DNA of 64,000 nt from Clostridium grantii DSM 8605 (GTDB lineage: Bacteria; Bacillota; Clostridia; Clostridiales; Clostridiaceae). A program made the position numbers and the translations under genes. The stretch lies in assembly GCF_900129965.1 (NCBI RefSeq), contig NZ_FQXM01000008.1, positions 62,001 through 126,000 of the forward strand. The letters are read 5' to 3'. Every line of letters begins with the position of its first letter. The first letter of the stretch is position 1. Below the pieces are notes generated by a model. That model was not told the origin of the DNA and ran no database searches. It saw only the letters and a program-made list of their open reading frames with translations. Positions 18,005 through 28,690 of this stretch are shown here, piece by piece.

Positions 18005-20573
18005 TATTTTTCCCTAACCCCTCGTTCTTTTTTCTTTGTTTTTCAGCATACATTTCACTATCCGCTTTGATTATAAGTTCATCAACATTTATTTCATCCT
18101 GTGGATTAAATTCACTAAATCCATAACTAATACTAATTTTATATTTCCTATCATTACCTTCATTATACTTAATTAAATTACTTTCTATTTTTCTAGTTAA
18201 ACTTTCTTTTATTATTTCCTCACTACAAGGAAGTATAATTAAAAATTCATCTCCACCTAGTCTAACTAAATAATCTTTCTCTTTTATAGACTCCTTCAAA
18301 ATATTGCATACATTATTAATTAGTTTATCTCCCTCATCATGTCCTAATGTATCATTGGTTATTTTTAAATTATCAACATCTATAAAACAAATCGAAAGGT
18401 AACATCCACTATTTGTACAATTTTTCATTTCTTTTTCTAAAATACTAATTCCTTTTCTTCTATTATATACTCCAGTCATTTGATCTGTTGAAGCTAATAG
18501 CTCTAATTTCTTTTCATTAAACTTGCTTTTTGATAATTCTAACATAGCTATTACGATAACTAATCCTATTAATATTAAAGATACTAATAGAATTCTTAAT
18601 TCCCTTTTATAAGTTATGTAAAAAGAAGGGGCTTTATTAATTACTATGCTATCTTCAGGTATAGTACTCTCGTTTATTCCAAATCTCTCAATTGCTTTAT
18701 AATCAAACATATACTTATTAGGACTATCTAAAATAGGAGATATAGAATTAATATCTTCCCCCTCTAAAACCTTTCTTCCTATATTACCAACTATTTGCCC
18801 TTGTTCTAAGCCACTTGTCATAACTCCGCCCACAACACCAGTGCCCAAATAAAAATCCCATAAAGCATATACAGGAACATTTGCTGCTTGAGAAACTAAT
18901 TTTCCTATACTATAATAGTCAAAGTTATTATTAGCTTTATCTTTATTATATGTCATTAGCAAAATACAGAAATCTTTTTTTAGTATTTTTATATAATTTA
19001 GTAATTCATATATAGTACTTTCTTCTGTAAATCTTATTTCAACTTTCCCACTGTACTCCAAACATAAATCATTTACTAATTTTGCATTTGCTTTTCCTGT
19101 CACAGTAGAATCATTTATCACAAAAATCTTTTTTAAGGTTGGATTTTGCTTTATAGCTAAATCTATAGTGTGCCTTATATCTATACTTTCTACCACCCCA
19201 GATATATTATTCATTTCATTAAAGCTATTTTCATCAAAATAATTCACACCACAAAAAATTATAGGAGTATCTTGAAAAATATCCTGTCCGTATTTTTTCA
19301 CAAAAACAAAAGCATCATCATCAGTAGTTATTATTAAATCAAATTTTTTATTTTCATACTTAGTTTTTAAAAGGTCTGATTGTTTCTTAATATAATCTGG
19401 AGCAAAATTCTTCTTAGTATCCATATAATCAAAGGAAAAAGAAAACTCTTCCTTTGATAGAACACTAGTAAGTCCTTGTTCGATATCGTCTGTCCATTGC
19501 ATTCCATGATGATAAGAATTTAAAACCAAAATATTTTTCTTATCCTGAAAAGATTCATTTATTATCAAGCTATCCCAAGGCAATGCTGATTTTTCAATAT
19601 TAAATCTTTTCATTTGCTCATAGTCAAACTGAAAAAAATTACCTTCCGATTGTATAACTTTTATATTTTCAGCACTTTCCCCTTGTATAATCCTATAAGC
19701 AATTCCAGCAGCTGTGTACCCTTGATAATAGCCACTTGTTACTTTTCCACCTAAGACTCCATTCCCCAAATTAAAATCCCATACAGTATAGATAGGCACT
19801 TGAGTTTTTTCTGATATAATATTTATAGCTTCATCATAAGTATATTTCACACCTTTTGTATCCTCAAAATAAAATAAATATAAGACTATACTGTCCTTTG
19901 ATAGGTTTTTTATTTGATTTTCTATTTCCTTTAAATCTTTGTTTGAAAGATCATAAAACTTCATTTTTGAAGCAAATTTTTCTTTTGCTTCATCTAAATT
20001 ATGTTTAACCGACTGCCCTGTCAAAGAGTTATCACTAACTACATACACATTTTTTACATCTTTGTCTATTTCTAAAGCTGTTTCTAAGGTATCCACTATA
20101 TCGTAGCTTTCCACCACTCCTGTTATATCTTTGTAATTTTCAATTTGGGAGTAATCAAAATAATTTACACCGCAAAAAACCACAGGTGTGCTATGGAAAA
20201 CTTCATCCTTTGCCTCCAAAATGAACTGATAAGCCGCTTCATCACAAGCTATTACAATATCATATTTTTCTTTACTAAACTTATTCTTATACAACTCATA
20301 AAGATTATTTAAATAAATCTTGTCATTTACTCTCTTTGTATCCATAAATTCTAAAGAAATTTCAAATTCTTCATTAAATTCATCAAACTTAGACTCAATC
20401 CCTGTTACTATATCATCAGACCACTTGTATCCTTCATTATAAGAGTTTATAACTAAAATTTTTCTTTTACTATCTAACTTACTTATCCCTTTCACTGAAT
20501 TAAATCCGTTAAATAAAAGTATTGATATTATAAAAAAAGTAATAGTTTTTATTTTTCTTATGTTCCTCCTCAT
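17994..20573 (-). CDS. Sensor diguanylate cyclase with two tandem periplasmic-binding-protein domains
   Basis: Membrane-anchored enzyme predicted to make cyclic di-GMP. An N-terminal signal segment (residues 10-28) precedes two homologous extracytoplasmic ABC_sub_bind-like domains (about 38-340 and 345-640). Their repeated motifs are ILVINSYNEGYKWSDDI / ILVLNSYHHGMQWTDDI, VVFCGVNYFD / IIFCGVNYFD, and YTVWDFNLGNGVLGG / YALWDFYLGTGVVGG. One TM helix follows (about 655-680), then a GGDEF domain with intact GGDEF near residue 770 and the YNRR start. The inhibitory I-site RxxD is absent (KEKD in its place), so product inhibition is probably missing. The ligand is unknown. The duplicated sensor could bind two ligands or act as an internal dimer. 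Confidence 0.9.
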   Translation of the reverse strand: MRRNIRKIKTITFFIISILLFNGFNSVKGISKLDSKRKILVINSYNEGYKWSDDIVTGIESKFDEFNEEFEISLEFMDTKRVNDKIYLNNLYELYKNKFSKEKYDIVIACDEAAYQFILEAKDEVFHSTPVVFCGVNYFDYSQIENYKDITGVVESYDIVDTLETALEIDKDVKNVYVVSDNSLTGQSVKHNLDEAKEKFASKMKFYDLSNKDLKEIENQIKNLSKDSIVLYLFYFEDTKGVKYTYDEAINIISEKTQVPIYTVWDFNLGNGVLGGKVTSGYYQGYTAAGIAYRIIQGESAENIKVIQSEGNFFQFDYEQMKRFNIEKSALPWDSLIINESFQDKKNILVLNSYHHGMQWTDDIEQGLTSVLSKEEFSFSFDYMDTKKNFAPDYIKKQSDLLKTKYENKKFDLIITTDDDAFVFVKKYGQDIFQDTPIIFCGVNYFDENSFNEMNNISGVVESIDIRHTIDLAIKQNPTLKKIFVINDSTVTGKANAKLVNDLCLEYSGKVEIRFTEESTIYELLNYIKILKKDFCILLMTYNKDKANNNFDYYSIGKLVSQAANVPVYALWDFYLGTGVVGGVMTSGLEQGQIVGNIGRKVLEGEDINSISPILDSPNKYMFDYKAIERFGINESTIPEDSIVINKAPSFYITYKRELRILLVSLILIGLVIVIAMLELSKSKFNEKKLELLASTDQMTGVYNRRKGISILEKEMKNCTNSGCYLSICFIDVDNLKITNDTLGHDEGDKLINNVCNILKESIKEKDYLVRLGGDEFLIILPCSEEIIKESLTRKIESNLIKYNEGNDRKYKISISYGFSEFNPQDEINVDELIIKADSEMYAEKQRKKNEGLGKNNEI

Positions 20574-20683
20574 ATATTATTACCTCTCTTTATTCATTCT
20601 ATCATTACTTATATTATATCATAACAAATTTACCAATCTGATAAATTATTACAATTTACATAAAATAAATGCTATACTTATAA

Positions 20684-20728
20684 AAATAAATGCTACGCTT
20701 ATATAAAATATAAGCATAGCATTTATTT
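20684..20728 (-). terminator. Long hairpin after the activase gene
   Basis: AAATAAATGCTACGCTTATAT pairs with ATATAAGCATAGCATTTATTT around an AAA loop. A third, partial copy of the arm (ATAAATGCTATACTTATA) lies just to its left at 20665-20682, so the arm sequence has been repeated. Confidence 0.75.
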
Positions 20729-20733
20729 AATTC

Positions 20734-23700
20734 TTAAATACTCTCCACACTAGTATCCAACTTAACATTTTCATAAATGGAATCCTCTACCATGGTTTCT
20801 TTTAAATTATTATTATCTTCTAAATTCTTATTAGCTACTGCAAGCATTAACTTAATTCTATTTAATTGATTAACTTCACTTGCTCCTGGGTCATAGTCTA
20901 CAGCAACAATATTAGCTCCTTCATATTTTCTTCTAAGTTCCTTTATCATACCTTTCCCTGTTACGTGATTTGGAAGACATGCAAATGGTTGAATACATAC
21001 TATATTTTTTACATCACTATGAATAAGCTCTACCATTTCACCAGTTAAGAACCATCCCTCACCAGTTTGATTACACAAAGATAAAATAGGTTCTGCGCCT
21101 TCTGCTATTTCTTTTATTGTAGACAATTCCCCAAACCTTTTACTTTTTTTCAGTTGTTTTTTCATATGGCCTCTAAAATTTTCAATATACCATATGGCTA
21201 TATCACCCATGACCTTTGCCTTTAAAGACCCTGATAAATATTTATATTTAAAGGTTTCGTCATAAGCAGAATACAAGAAAAAGTCAATCAGATCTGGTAC
21301 AACCGCTTCTGCACCTTCATTTTCTAATACAGATATAATATCATTATTAGCAATTGGATGGTACTTAACTAAAATTTCTCCTACGATTCCCACTCTCGGC
21401 TTTTTTATATTAATTAGCGGAAGTTGGTCAAATTCATTAATAATATGAGTTATATAGTTCTTAGCAGTTTTAACATCACATTCTGCTATAACTTTTTTAG
21501 CTTTATTTACCCATTTTTCATAAAGTTCATTAGCCGAACCTTTAACTTCTTCATAAGGTCTTACTCTGTAAAGAACTCTCATAAATAAGTCCCCAAACAG
21601 TAATCCCATCAAGGCTTTTCTAATCAATGGAAGAGTTACTGTAAATCCTGGATTGTTCTCTAATCCTACATAATTTAAAGAAATTACAGGTATATGTTCC
21701 ATGCCTGATTCTTTAAGTGCTTTTCTTAAGAACCCAATATAATTACTGGCCCTACATCCTCCACCAGTTTGAGTCATTATTAATGAAATATTATTCAAAT
21801 CATATTTACCTGATTTAAGAGCACTAATCATCTGCCCAACAACTATAATTGAAGGATAACAAGCGTCATTATTTACATATTTAAGTCCCTCTTCTACTGC
21901 CTCTGTATCCACTGATGGTAAAACTTCTAAATTATATCCCTCAGTATTAAAAGCACTTTCTAAAAATTGAAAATGTATAGGTGACATTTGAGGTGCTAAT
22001 ATTGTATGCTTACCTTTCATTTCCTTAGTAAAAGGAACTCTTTCCACTATTTTATATTCGTTTTTAGGTAAAAACCCATACTTTTCTCTTTCTTCCATAG
22101 CAGCCTTTAAAGAGCGTATTCTTATTCTTGCCGCACCTAAATTATTTACTTCATCTATTTTTAACACTGTATAGATTTTGTTATATCCCTTAAGAATTTC
22201 TCCAACTTGATCTGTAGTTACCGCGTCTAGCCCACATCCAAAAGAATTTAATTGAACTAATTCTAAATTGTTTTGAGTTGCCACATAATGAGCTGCACCA
22301 TATAATCTTGTATGATAAACCCATTGATCTACAACTCTCAAAGGTCTTTCTATCTTACCCAAATGAGCAACGGAATCTTCCGTTAATACAGCCATTCCAA
22401 ACTCAGTAATTAAATTTGTAAGTCCATGGTTTATTTCATGATCCACATGATAAGGCCTACCAGCTACTACTATACCTTTTCTACCTGTTTCTTCTAGATA
22501 TTTTAGTACTTCTTCCCCCTTATCTCTTATATCTTTTCTAAAATCTTCCCTTTCTTTCCATGCTTTATCTACTGCATTAAGTATTTCTTTTTTTGAAAAG
22601 CCATACTCATGGAATTCTTGGAATAATCTTTTCCCTAACTTATCTTGTAAATCCATGGGAAGAAAAGGATTCAAAAACTTAATTTTTTCTTCTTTTAAAA
22701 TATCCATATTGTTTTTAATAACCTCTGGATAAGATGTTACTATTGGACAACTATACTTATTATCTGCATTTTCATCTTCCTTTTTATCGTAAGGTATGCA
22801 AGGATAAAATATCATGTCCACATTTTTTTGAATTAAATTCATTATATGTCCATGTACAATTTTTGCTGGGTAACATACTGATTCTGACGGAATAGTTTCC
22901 ATTCCCATTTCATAAATTTCTTTTGATGATCTATCTGACAAAACCACTTTATATCCTAGTTCTGTAAAAAAAGTATGCCAAAATGGGTAGTTTTCATACA
23001 TATTTAATACTCTTGGTATCCCAACACTACCTTTTGTTGATTTTTCAACAGACCTAAAATCAAATGCTTTATTAAATTTATATTCAAATAAATTAGGTAC
23101 ATCTTTATTCTCATTAGCTTTTCCAGAACCAATTTCACATCTATTCCCCGAAATAAATCTTCCTCCATCTGGAAATTTATTGATCGTTAATAAGCAATTA
23201 TTCCCACAAGCTCCACATCTTCTATGATCTATATTCACCGTGAAATCATTTAATCTTTCTATAGTTAAAATATTAGATATAGATTTTTTCGAAGATTTTT
23301 CTTTACTAATAAGCGCTGCTCCAAAAGCACCCATAATTCCTGATATATCCGGTCTAATAACTTCTTTACCAGAAATCAATTCAAAGCTTCTTAAAACTGC
23401 ATCATTATATAAAGTTCCTCCTTGTACAATAATTTTTTCCCCAATTTCATCTGGATTTCTCATTTTTATAACTTTATAAAAAGCATTTTTTATAACAGCA
23501 TAGGAAAGTCCTGAAGAAATTTCTCCCACAGTAGCGCCTTCCTTTTGAGCCTGTTTAACTCTAGAATTCATAAACACTGTACATCTTGAACCTAAATCTA
23601 CAGGTTCTTTAGAATGAACTGCTGCTTCTGCAAAATCTTCTACAGACATATCAAGAGATTTAGCAAAAGTTTCAATAAAAGATCCACAGCCTGAAGAACA

Positions 23701-25032
23701 AGCTTCATTTAATAGAATATCTTCTATTATTCCGTCCTTCACTCTCATAAACTTCATATCTTGTCCACCTATATCAAGAATAGATTCCACCCCGGGCAAG
23801 AAGAAATTTGCAGCTTTATAGTGAGCCACTGTTTCTATTTCACCTATATCAATATTTAAAGCAGCCTTTATTAAAGATTCTCCATATCCTGTAACTGTAG
23901 TTTTTGCGATAATAGCCTCTTTTGGAATCAAACTATATAAGTTTTTTAAGATTACTATGGTTTGATTTAATGGATTGCCTTTGTTCCCTCCATAATAAGA
24001 ATATAATAATTCACCATCTTCACCTATAAGTGCTGCTTTTGTAGTAGTAGAACCTGCATCTATACCCAGATAACAATTACCTTTGTATTTATTTAAATCG
24101 CCTCTATGGACTTTATTTTTTAAATGTCTAATTTTAAATTCATTGTATTCTTCTTCATTTTCAAATAGCGCTCTTAATCTTTGCACTTCATGATTTCTTG
24201 TTTGCTTTATATTTGGAATTTTAGAAAAAAGTTTATTAAAAGATATAACTTTTTCTTCAAAAGCTGATAAAGCCGCTCCCATAGCTACAAACAACTGAGC
24301 ATCCTTCGGAAAAATAATTTCTTCGGAAGTTAACTTTAAAGTATCAATAAACCTTACCCTAAGTTCAGATAAAAATGATAAAGGTCCTCCCAAAAATGCT
24401 ACATTTCCTTTAATGGGTTTTCCACACGCAAGTCCACTAATCGTTTGATTAACAACCGCTTGAAAAACAGATGCCGCAATATCCTCTTTAGAAACTCCTT
24501 CATTAAGTAATGGTTGAATATCTGTTTTAGCAAATACACCACACCTAGAAGCGATAGGATAAATAATTTTGTGATTTTTAGCAAGCTCATTTAATCCTGT
24601 AGCATCCGTTTCTAGCAGTACCGCCATTTGATCAATAAATGCCCCTGTTCCCCCTGCACATGTACCATTCATTCTTTGTTCAATAGATTTGTCAAAATAA
24701 GTGATTTTTGCATCTTCACCACCTAGTTCAATTGCAACATCCGTCTCAGGTATATATTCTTCTACAGTTTTAGTGCATGCAATAACTTCTTGTACAAATT
24801 CTGCCTCTAACCATTTAGAAACTGAAAGTCCTCCTGAACCTGTTATAACAATAGCTACATTTTGTTTAGTAAACTTTTCACATATTTCTTCAATTAATGA
24901 AGTAATAGTATTTTTTATATCCGAATAATGTCTTTTATAAGTTGAATACTCAATACCCTTGTTCTTATTTAAAACAACAACTTTTACAGTTGTAGATCCA
25001 ACGTCTAAACCCATATAAAATGTATTTATCAT
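20734..25032 (-). CDS. Giant 2-hydroxyacyl-CoA dehydratase activase-related protein (1432 residues)
   Basis: Multi-domain Fe-S ATPase of the BcrAD/BadFG-HgdC family. Domain 1 (residues 5-265): actin-like ATPase with [23 protein letters not shown] and the cluster Cys in TCAGGTGAF (C125). Domain 2 (about 320-570): a second ATPase with [22 protein letters not shown] and CSSGCGSF. A Cys cluster follows ([14 protein letters not shown] ... GNRCEIG, about 605-635), then a DUF2229-type region, then a HgdB-like region with [11 protein letters not shown]. Activases use ATP to inject an electron into (R)-2-hydroxyacyl-CoA dehydratase. Giant fused forms like this are widespread in clostridia, and their substrate is not known. 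No dehydratase subunits or CoA-transferase are adjacent, so it is an orphan. Confidence 0.92.
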   Translation of the reverse strand: MINTFYMGLDVGSTTVKVVVLNKNKGIEYSTYKRHYSDIKNTITSLIEEICEKFTKQNVAIVITGSGGLSVSKWLEAEFVQEVIACTKTVEEYIPETDVAIELGGEDAKITYFDKSIEQRMNGTCAGGTGAFIDQMAVLLETDATGLNELAKNHKIIYPIASRCGVFAKTDIQPLLNEGVSKEDIAASVFQAVVNQTISGLACGKPIKGNVAFLGGPLSFLSELRVRFIDTLKLTSEEIIFPKDAQLFVAMGAALSAFEEKVISFNKLFSKIPNIKQTRNHEVQRLRALFENEEEYNEFKIRHLKNKVHRGDLNKYKGNCYLGIDAGSTTTKAALIGEDGELLYSYYGGNKGNPLNQTIVILKNLYSLIPKEAIIAKTTVTGYGESLIKAALNIDIGEIETVAHYKAANFFLPGVESILDIGGQDMKFMRVKDGIIEDILLNEACSSGCGSFIETFAKSLDMSVEDFAEAAVHSKEPVDLGSRCTVFMNSRVKQAQKEGATVGEISSGLSYAVIKNAFYKVIKMRNPDEIGEKIIVQGGTLYNDAVLRSFELISGKEVIRPDISGIMGAFGAALISKEKSSKKSISNILTIERLNDFTVNIDHRRCGACGNNCLLTINKFPDGGRFISGNRCEIGSGKANENKDVPNLFEYKFNKAFDFRSVEKSTKGSVGIPRVLNMYENYPFWHTFFTELGYKVVLSDRSSKEIYEMGMETIPSESVCYPAKIVHGHIMNLIQKNVDMIFYPCIPYDKKEDENADNKYSCPIVTSYPEVIKNNMDILKEEKIKFLNPFLPMDLQDKLGKRLFQEFHEYGFSKKEILNAVDKAWKEREDFRKDIRDKGEEVLKYLEETGRKGIVVAGRPYHVDHEINHGLTNLITEFGMAVLTEDSVAHLGKIERPLRVVDQWVYHTRLYGAAHYVATQNNLELVQLNSFGCGLDAVTTDQVGEILKGYNKIYTVLKIDEVNNLGAARIRIRSLKAAMEEREKYGFLPKNEYKIVERVPFTKEMKGKHTILAPQMSPIHFQFLESAFNTEGYNLEVLPSVDTEAVEEGLKYVNNDACYPSIIVVGQMISALKSGKYDLNNISLIMTQTGGGCRASNYIGFLRKALKESGMEHIPVISLNYVGLENNPGFTVTLPLIRKALMGLLFGDLFMRVLYRVRPYEEVKGSANELYEKWVNKAKKVIAECDVKTAKNYITHIINEFDQLPLINIKKPRVGIVGEILVKYHPIANNDIISVLENEGAEAVVPDLIDFFLYSAYDETFKYKYLSGSLKAKVMGDIAIWYIENFRGHMKKQLKKSKRFGELSTIKEIAEGAEPILSLCNQTGEGWFLTGEMVELIHSDVKNIVCIQPFACLPNHVTGKGMIKELRRKYEGANIVAVDYDPGASEVNQLNRIKLMLAVANKNLEDNNNLKETMVEDSIYENVKLDTSVESI

Positions 25033-25038
25033 AATTCC

Positions 25039-25055
25039 TTACAGCTTAGCTGTAA
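25039..25055 (-). promoter_or_regulatory. Perfect palindrome immediately upstream of the activase start
   Basis: TTACAGCTTAGCTGTAA, 8+8 bp around one base, sits between a GGAGGTG motif and the AAGGA-ATT-ATG of the activase gene. As RNA it would form a tight stem touching the ribosome site. Upstream, an AAAGAG-TTAAG-CTCTTT hairpin with a long T-run (about 25080-25104) looks like an attenuator. Together they suggest leader control. Confidence 0.45.
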
Positions 25056-25254
25056 TTCACCTCCAGTGAAAAATAAAAGAAAAAAAACTAAAAGAGCTTA
25101 ACTCTTTGGCTAAACTCATGATAAATCAACTATAGATGTTTGTCAATTATTAAATATTATACCATTTTAATGGTTAATTTTTAATAAAAATTATGATAAT
25201 AGATAAATATTTTTAATATACATTAAGTCTGCACAATATTTATCTATTATTATT

Positions 25255-25680
25255 TTATTTCAAAATTTTAGTTATTCTTAACAAAGAATTTTTATCTTTT
25301 TTCATTTTATCATTTATAATTTTTAAAATATAATAAGATAATCCCAAAAAAGCCACACCTATTAAAAATCCAAACAATTCATGATTCTTATACCCCATAT
25401 TTTCAAACATACTATTTCCACTTACAGTCCCTAGTATAAGCATAATAAGTGGTAAAATATAAGCAAAAAACATCATTTTGTTGAATGATTTATTTTCTAT
25501 CTCTACATTTACCCTATCTCCAACTTTAGCATTTACTCCATTAAAAACTTCCGTATTAATAAAAGTAGCACCACACTTGGACTTACAAGATGCACAACTA
25601 TCACCGCAACCAGATTTACGTTGAAAACTCACAAAAGCTTTATCACCAACAAGCTTGTTAATAACTCCAATTTCTTTCAT
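25255..25680 (-). CDS. rseC: SoxR-reducing system / RseC family membrane protein
   Basis: 141 residues. The N-terminal cytoplasmic part carries the Cys cluster SGCGDSCASCKSKCG (about residues 23-37), which may bind an Fe-S cluster. Two membrane helices follow (about 70-90 and 103-122), separated by a short loop, with a basic tail. This matches RseC, which accompanies Rnf/Rsx electron-transport complexes and redox-sensor reduction. No rnf genes are in the window; the gene stands alone. ATG start preceded by AAGGTG. Confidence 0.88.
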   Translation of the reverse strand: MKEIGVINKLVGDKAFVSFQRKSGCGDSCASCKSKCGATFINTEVFNGVNAKVGDRVNVEIENKSFNKMMFFAYILPLIMLILGTVSGNSMFENMGYKNHELFGFLIGVAFLGLSYYILKIINDKMKKDKNSLLRITKILK

Positions 25681-25823
25681 TAAAATTCAACACCTTTCAA
25701 TTCACTTTTGTCTTGATATAACATTATAATTATATCATAAAAAATATATCTTTAATCCCATTTTTATTATGTGCTTTTGATTTTAATTGATTGTTTGAAA
25801 TCATTAAAGTTTAATAATAATTA

Positions 25824-25852
25824 TTGACTTTTTATGTTATTCCTGCTAAAAT
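25824..25852 (+). promoter_or_regulatory. Sigma-A promoter of the AbrB-family gene
   Basis: -35 TTGACT (25824-25829) and -10 TAAAAT (25847-25852) with 17-bp spacing, 44 bp upstream of the start codon. Confidence 0.65.
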
Positions 25853-25895
25853 ATAATTGAAGCATGTCGAATAAGGTAGGAAAGGGATGAATTAT

Positions 25896-26138
25896 ATGAA
25901 ATCTACAGGAATAGTAAGAAAAGTTGATGAATTGGGCCGTATTGTAATACCTATAGAATTGAGAAGAACTTTAGATATAAATATCAAAGATCCCTTAGCA
26001 ATTTACGTAGATGAAGATCAAATTATTTTTATGAAATATAATCCTTCTTGTATCTTCTGTGGAGATGCTAAGGATATATCTAATTTTAAAGGCAAGAACA
26101 TATGTAAAACTTGTCATGGAATATTAAAAGACAGCTAA
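25896..26138 (+). CDS. AbrB/MazE/SpoVT-family DNA-binding protein with C-terminal zinc ribbon
   Basis: 80-residue transition-state-type regulator. Residues 1-45 are the swapped-hairpin AbrB fold (STGIVRKVDELGRIVIPIELRRTL), followed by a short linker and CIFCG ... CKTC, a four-Cys zinc-ribbon-like tail. AbrB homologues of this size in Bacillus also carry C-terminal oligomerisation elements. I place the start at ATG 25896, because the AGGAAAGGG ribosome site then has 9-bp spacing; the in-frame ATG at 25887 would abut it. Likely a global repressor of growth-phase functions; targets are unknown. Confidence 0.9.
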   Translation: MKSTGIVRKVDELGRIVIPIELRRTLDINIKDPLAIYVDEDQIIFMKYNPSCIFCGDAKDISNFKGKNICKTCHGILKDS

Positions 26139-26143
26139 ATGCA

Positions 26144-26176
26144 AGAAACTAGTGGTACAAGCCACTAGTTTCTTTT
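26144..26176. terminator. Bidirectional terminator
   Basis: Perfect hairpin GAAACTAGTGG / CCACTAGTTTC with T-run, between the convergent AbrB-family gene and the nucleotidyltransferase gene. Confidence 0.9.
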
Positions 26177-28628
26177 ATATTTCAATATCTGCACTTACCA
26201 AATCTTCAATTCTTTTTGACAATTCTATGGATATTCTTTCTGCTTCCTTATAATTATTAGCTTCAGCAAAAAGTCTACAAAATGGTTCATCCGAATCTGG
26301 GAGCACAAGTGCCCAGGCTTCTTCGTAATTTAATCTTACACCTTCAATCAATTCAATAGATTTAGAAGGATTTTCTTCAATCAAATTTCTCATAACTTTA
26401 CCCTTCATATTCCAAGGACATAAGATATCTTTTTTATTCTTATAATATAAAGGGAATTTCTCCACGATACTAGAAAGTTTTATATTTGATTCCGCCATAA
26501 AATTCAAAGTCAATGATAAAACTGAAAGTGCATCAAGACTTATCAAATAAGAGTCAATAATCTCTCTTCTACTTATTTCATCTTCTTTATTTAAATAAAC
26601 TTTTAATATACTTTTGTGAGAAGTTTTAGTTCTAATAAATTCCACTGAACACATAGTTGCAATACTTTCCATAATCCTTGAAGATGTAACAGGCACTACC
26701 AAATAATGCAAATTAGATGATTTTAACATAATAAAGTTTTTAAGACCTTCATAAAGATCTTCTTTAATTATATTCCCCTTTTCATCTATAATAATTGCAC
26801 TCTCACTTTCATCTGAAAGGATTACGCCTAAATCTGCCCCGCTAGATTTTATTTCCTTACTCATACCAACTAAATCTTTATAATTATCATATATTTTTAC
26901 ATTAACTTTTAATTCAAAAAGAATTTTTTGTACTGTAGCATTTAGTAAATGATTTCTTGTGGATAAAACTATTTTAAATCTATTTTTTCTTATTTCTTTC
27001 ACTGATAATCTGTTAATAATTGATCTATAATAAATTTCCGAAGTATCAGATATATGAGTTATTTGCTTAAAATCATCATACTTGATTCTCCTAAAATCTT
27101 CTCTATAAAAATTATTTTCAATTTCTCTTTCTTGTGTTTTATCAATATTTACACCATTTTTATCTATAAAAAATATATTTACATTTTGAGGTTCTTCTCT
27201 GTCAACAGCTACGTGAATAGCTCCATTAACACCAAAAAATAATGTAGCAAATCTTGTCATGGCTAATGTCATTCTTTTAAAATCATAAACTTCTATTCCC
27301 AAAGATAATAATCCCGTTGCTAAAGAATATTTAAACATTTGCGCAGCTCCATCATCACTGCAACTTATAGCAACCCTTGCATTATTCTTAAGTATAGCTC
27401 CATAAGCTGATCCTATTTTAGACACTAGTTCCGGGGTTATGTCCACATTAATTTCACCAGATATGCCTTTTTTACCAAACAATGAATTTGAAACATTTCC
27501 AGCCCATATCACATTGGTTTTAACCACTGTACTAGCCTCAATAACTTTATTAGGCCATATTTTCACACCAGGTTTAATTATAGTTCTAGAACCAATAATG
27601 GTTTCATCCCCAATAGCCGCATCTTCAAAAACCGAGGCTCTTGATTCTAATTGAACATTTTTACACAAAACTGCTCCTCTAACTTCTACATTATCACCTA
27701 TATATGAATAGTCTAGAATAACACTTCTTTTAATTGTGCTTCCTCTAGATATAATATTATTTCTTCCAATAGAACAATAAGGTCCTATTTCTGTATTTTC
27801 ATATATCTTAGTGTTAGCTCCTATATAAACTGGAGCTACTATTTTAGATGATTCATGTATTTCACAGTTTTTACCTAACCAAACCCCTTCTTTTATTTCT
27901 GTTCCTTTCACATTAACTTTAACTATTTTCTTCAATACATCCACTTGACTTTTAAAATATTGTTGTATATTCCCAATATCGCACCAATATCCTTCAGCAA
28001 CGTATGCATACATCGGAAGAGATTCTTTTAAAAGTATTGGAAATAAATCATTGCTAAAATCGAATTTTTGTTCTTTTTCATAAAAACTAAATATCATTGG
28101 ATCAAGCACATAAATTCCAGTATTTACCTTATCACTAAAGACTTCACTCCAACTTGGTTTTTCTAAAAATCCTTTAATCATACCGTCTTTTTCTGTAACA
28201 ACAACACCATAATCAAGCGGTACAGAAACTTCCTTCAAAACTAATGTGGCAATTGATTTTTTACTTTCGTGATATTTTATTGCTTGGGAAATATCAATAT
28301 CTGTTAAAGCATCTCCACTAATAACAATAAAAGTATCATCTAAAAATTTTTCAGCATTTTTAACACTTCCTGCTGTACCCAAAGGTTTGTCTTCAAGAAA
28401 ATACATTAAATTTACTCCAAAGTTTTTCCCATCTCCAAAGTAACTAATTATTTTATCTGGTAAGTAAGCTAAAGTGACTCCTATATCCATAATGTTATGT
28501 TTCTTTAGTAATTCTATGGTATATTCCATAACAGGTTTTTCTAGTATTGGCATCATTGGTTTTGGAATATTACAAGTCAGTGGTCTAAGTCTTGTCCCCT
28601 TACCCCCTGCCATTATAATAGCTTTCAT
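26175..28628 (-). CDS. Sugar-1-phosphate nucleotidyltransferase fused to a degenerate phosphomannomutase-like domain
   Basis: 817 residues. Residues 1-235 are a complete NTP-transferase: MKAIIMAGGKGTRLRPLT, PKPMMPILEKPVMEY, and catalytic ISGDALTD near 103. Residues 245-375 are a left-handed beta-helix of hexapeptide repeats. From about 385 it resembles phosphomannomutase/phosphoglucomutase, but the catalytic TASHNP loop is replaced (HVAVDREEP, 472-480) and the metal loop DGDGDR reads SDESESA (605-611). The mutase half should therefore be inactive. The likely product is GDP-mannose or another NDP-sugar for envelope or glycogen-type polymer synthesis. The start is ATG 28628, since the GGAGGTG ribosome site overlaps the more upstream ATG. 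A glycosyltransferase gene lies upstream on the same strand. Confidence 0.88.
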   Translation of the reverse strand: MKAIIMAGGKGTRLRPLTCNIPKPMMPILEKPVMEYTIELLKKHNIMDIGVTLAYLPDKIISYFGDGKNFGVNLMYFLEDKPLGTAGSVKNAEKFLDDTFIVISGDALTDIDISQAIKYHESKKSIATLVLKEVSVPLDYGVVVTEKDGMIKGFLEKPSWSEVFSDKVNTGIYVLDPMIFSFYEKEQKFDFSNDLFPILLKESLPMYAYVAEGYWCDIGNIQQYFKSQVDVLKKIVKVNVKGTEIKEGVWLGKNCEIHESSKIVAPVYIGANTKIYENTEIGPYCSIGRNNIISRGSTIKRSVILDYSYIGDNVEVRGAVLCKNVQLESRASVFEDAAIGDETIIGSRTIIKPGVKIWPNKVIEASTVVKTNVIWAGNVSNSLFGKKGISGEINVDITPELVSKIGSAYGAILKNNARVAISCSDDGAAQMFKYSLATGLLSLGIEVYDFKRMTLAMTRFATLFFGVNGAIHVAVDREEPQNVNIFFIDKNGVNIDKTQEREIENNFYREDFRRIKYDDFKQITHISDTSEIYYRSIINRLSVKEIRKNRFKIVLSTRNHLLNATVQKILFELKVNVKIYDNYKDLVGMSKEIKSSGADLGVILSDESESAIIIDEKGNIIKEDLYEGLKNFIMLKSSNLHYLVVPVTSSRIMESIATMCSVEFIRTKTSHKSILKVYLNKEDEISRREIIDSYLISLDALSVLSLTLNFMAESNIKLSSIVEKFPLYYKNKKDILCPWNMKGKVMRNLIEENPSKSIELIEGVRLNYEEAWALVLPDSDEPFCRLFAEANNYKEAERISIELSKRIEDLVSADIEI

Positions 28629-28690
28629 CCTATCCACCTCCATATAATCAATGCTAATTACCGCATAATAAAATTAGTTTTTTATTTCTT

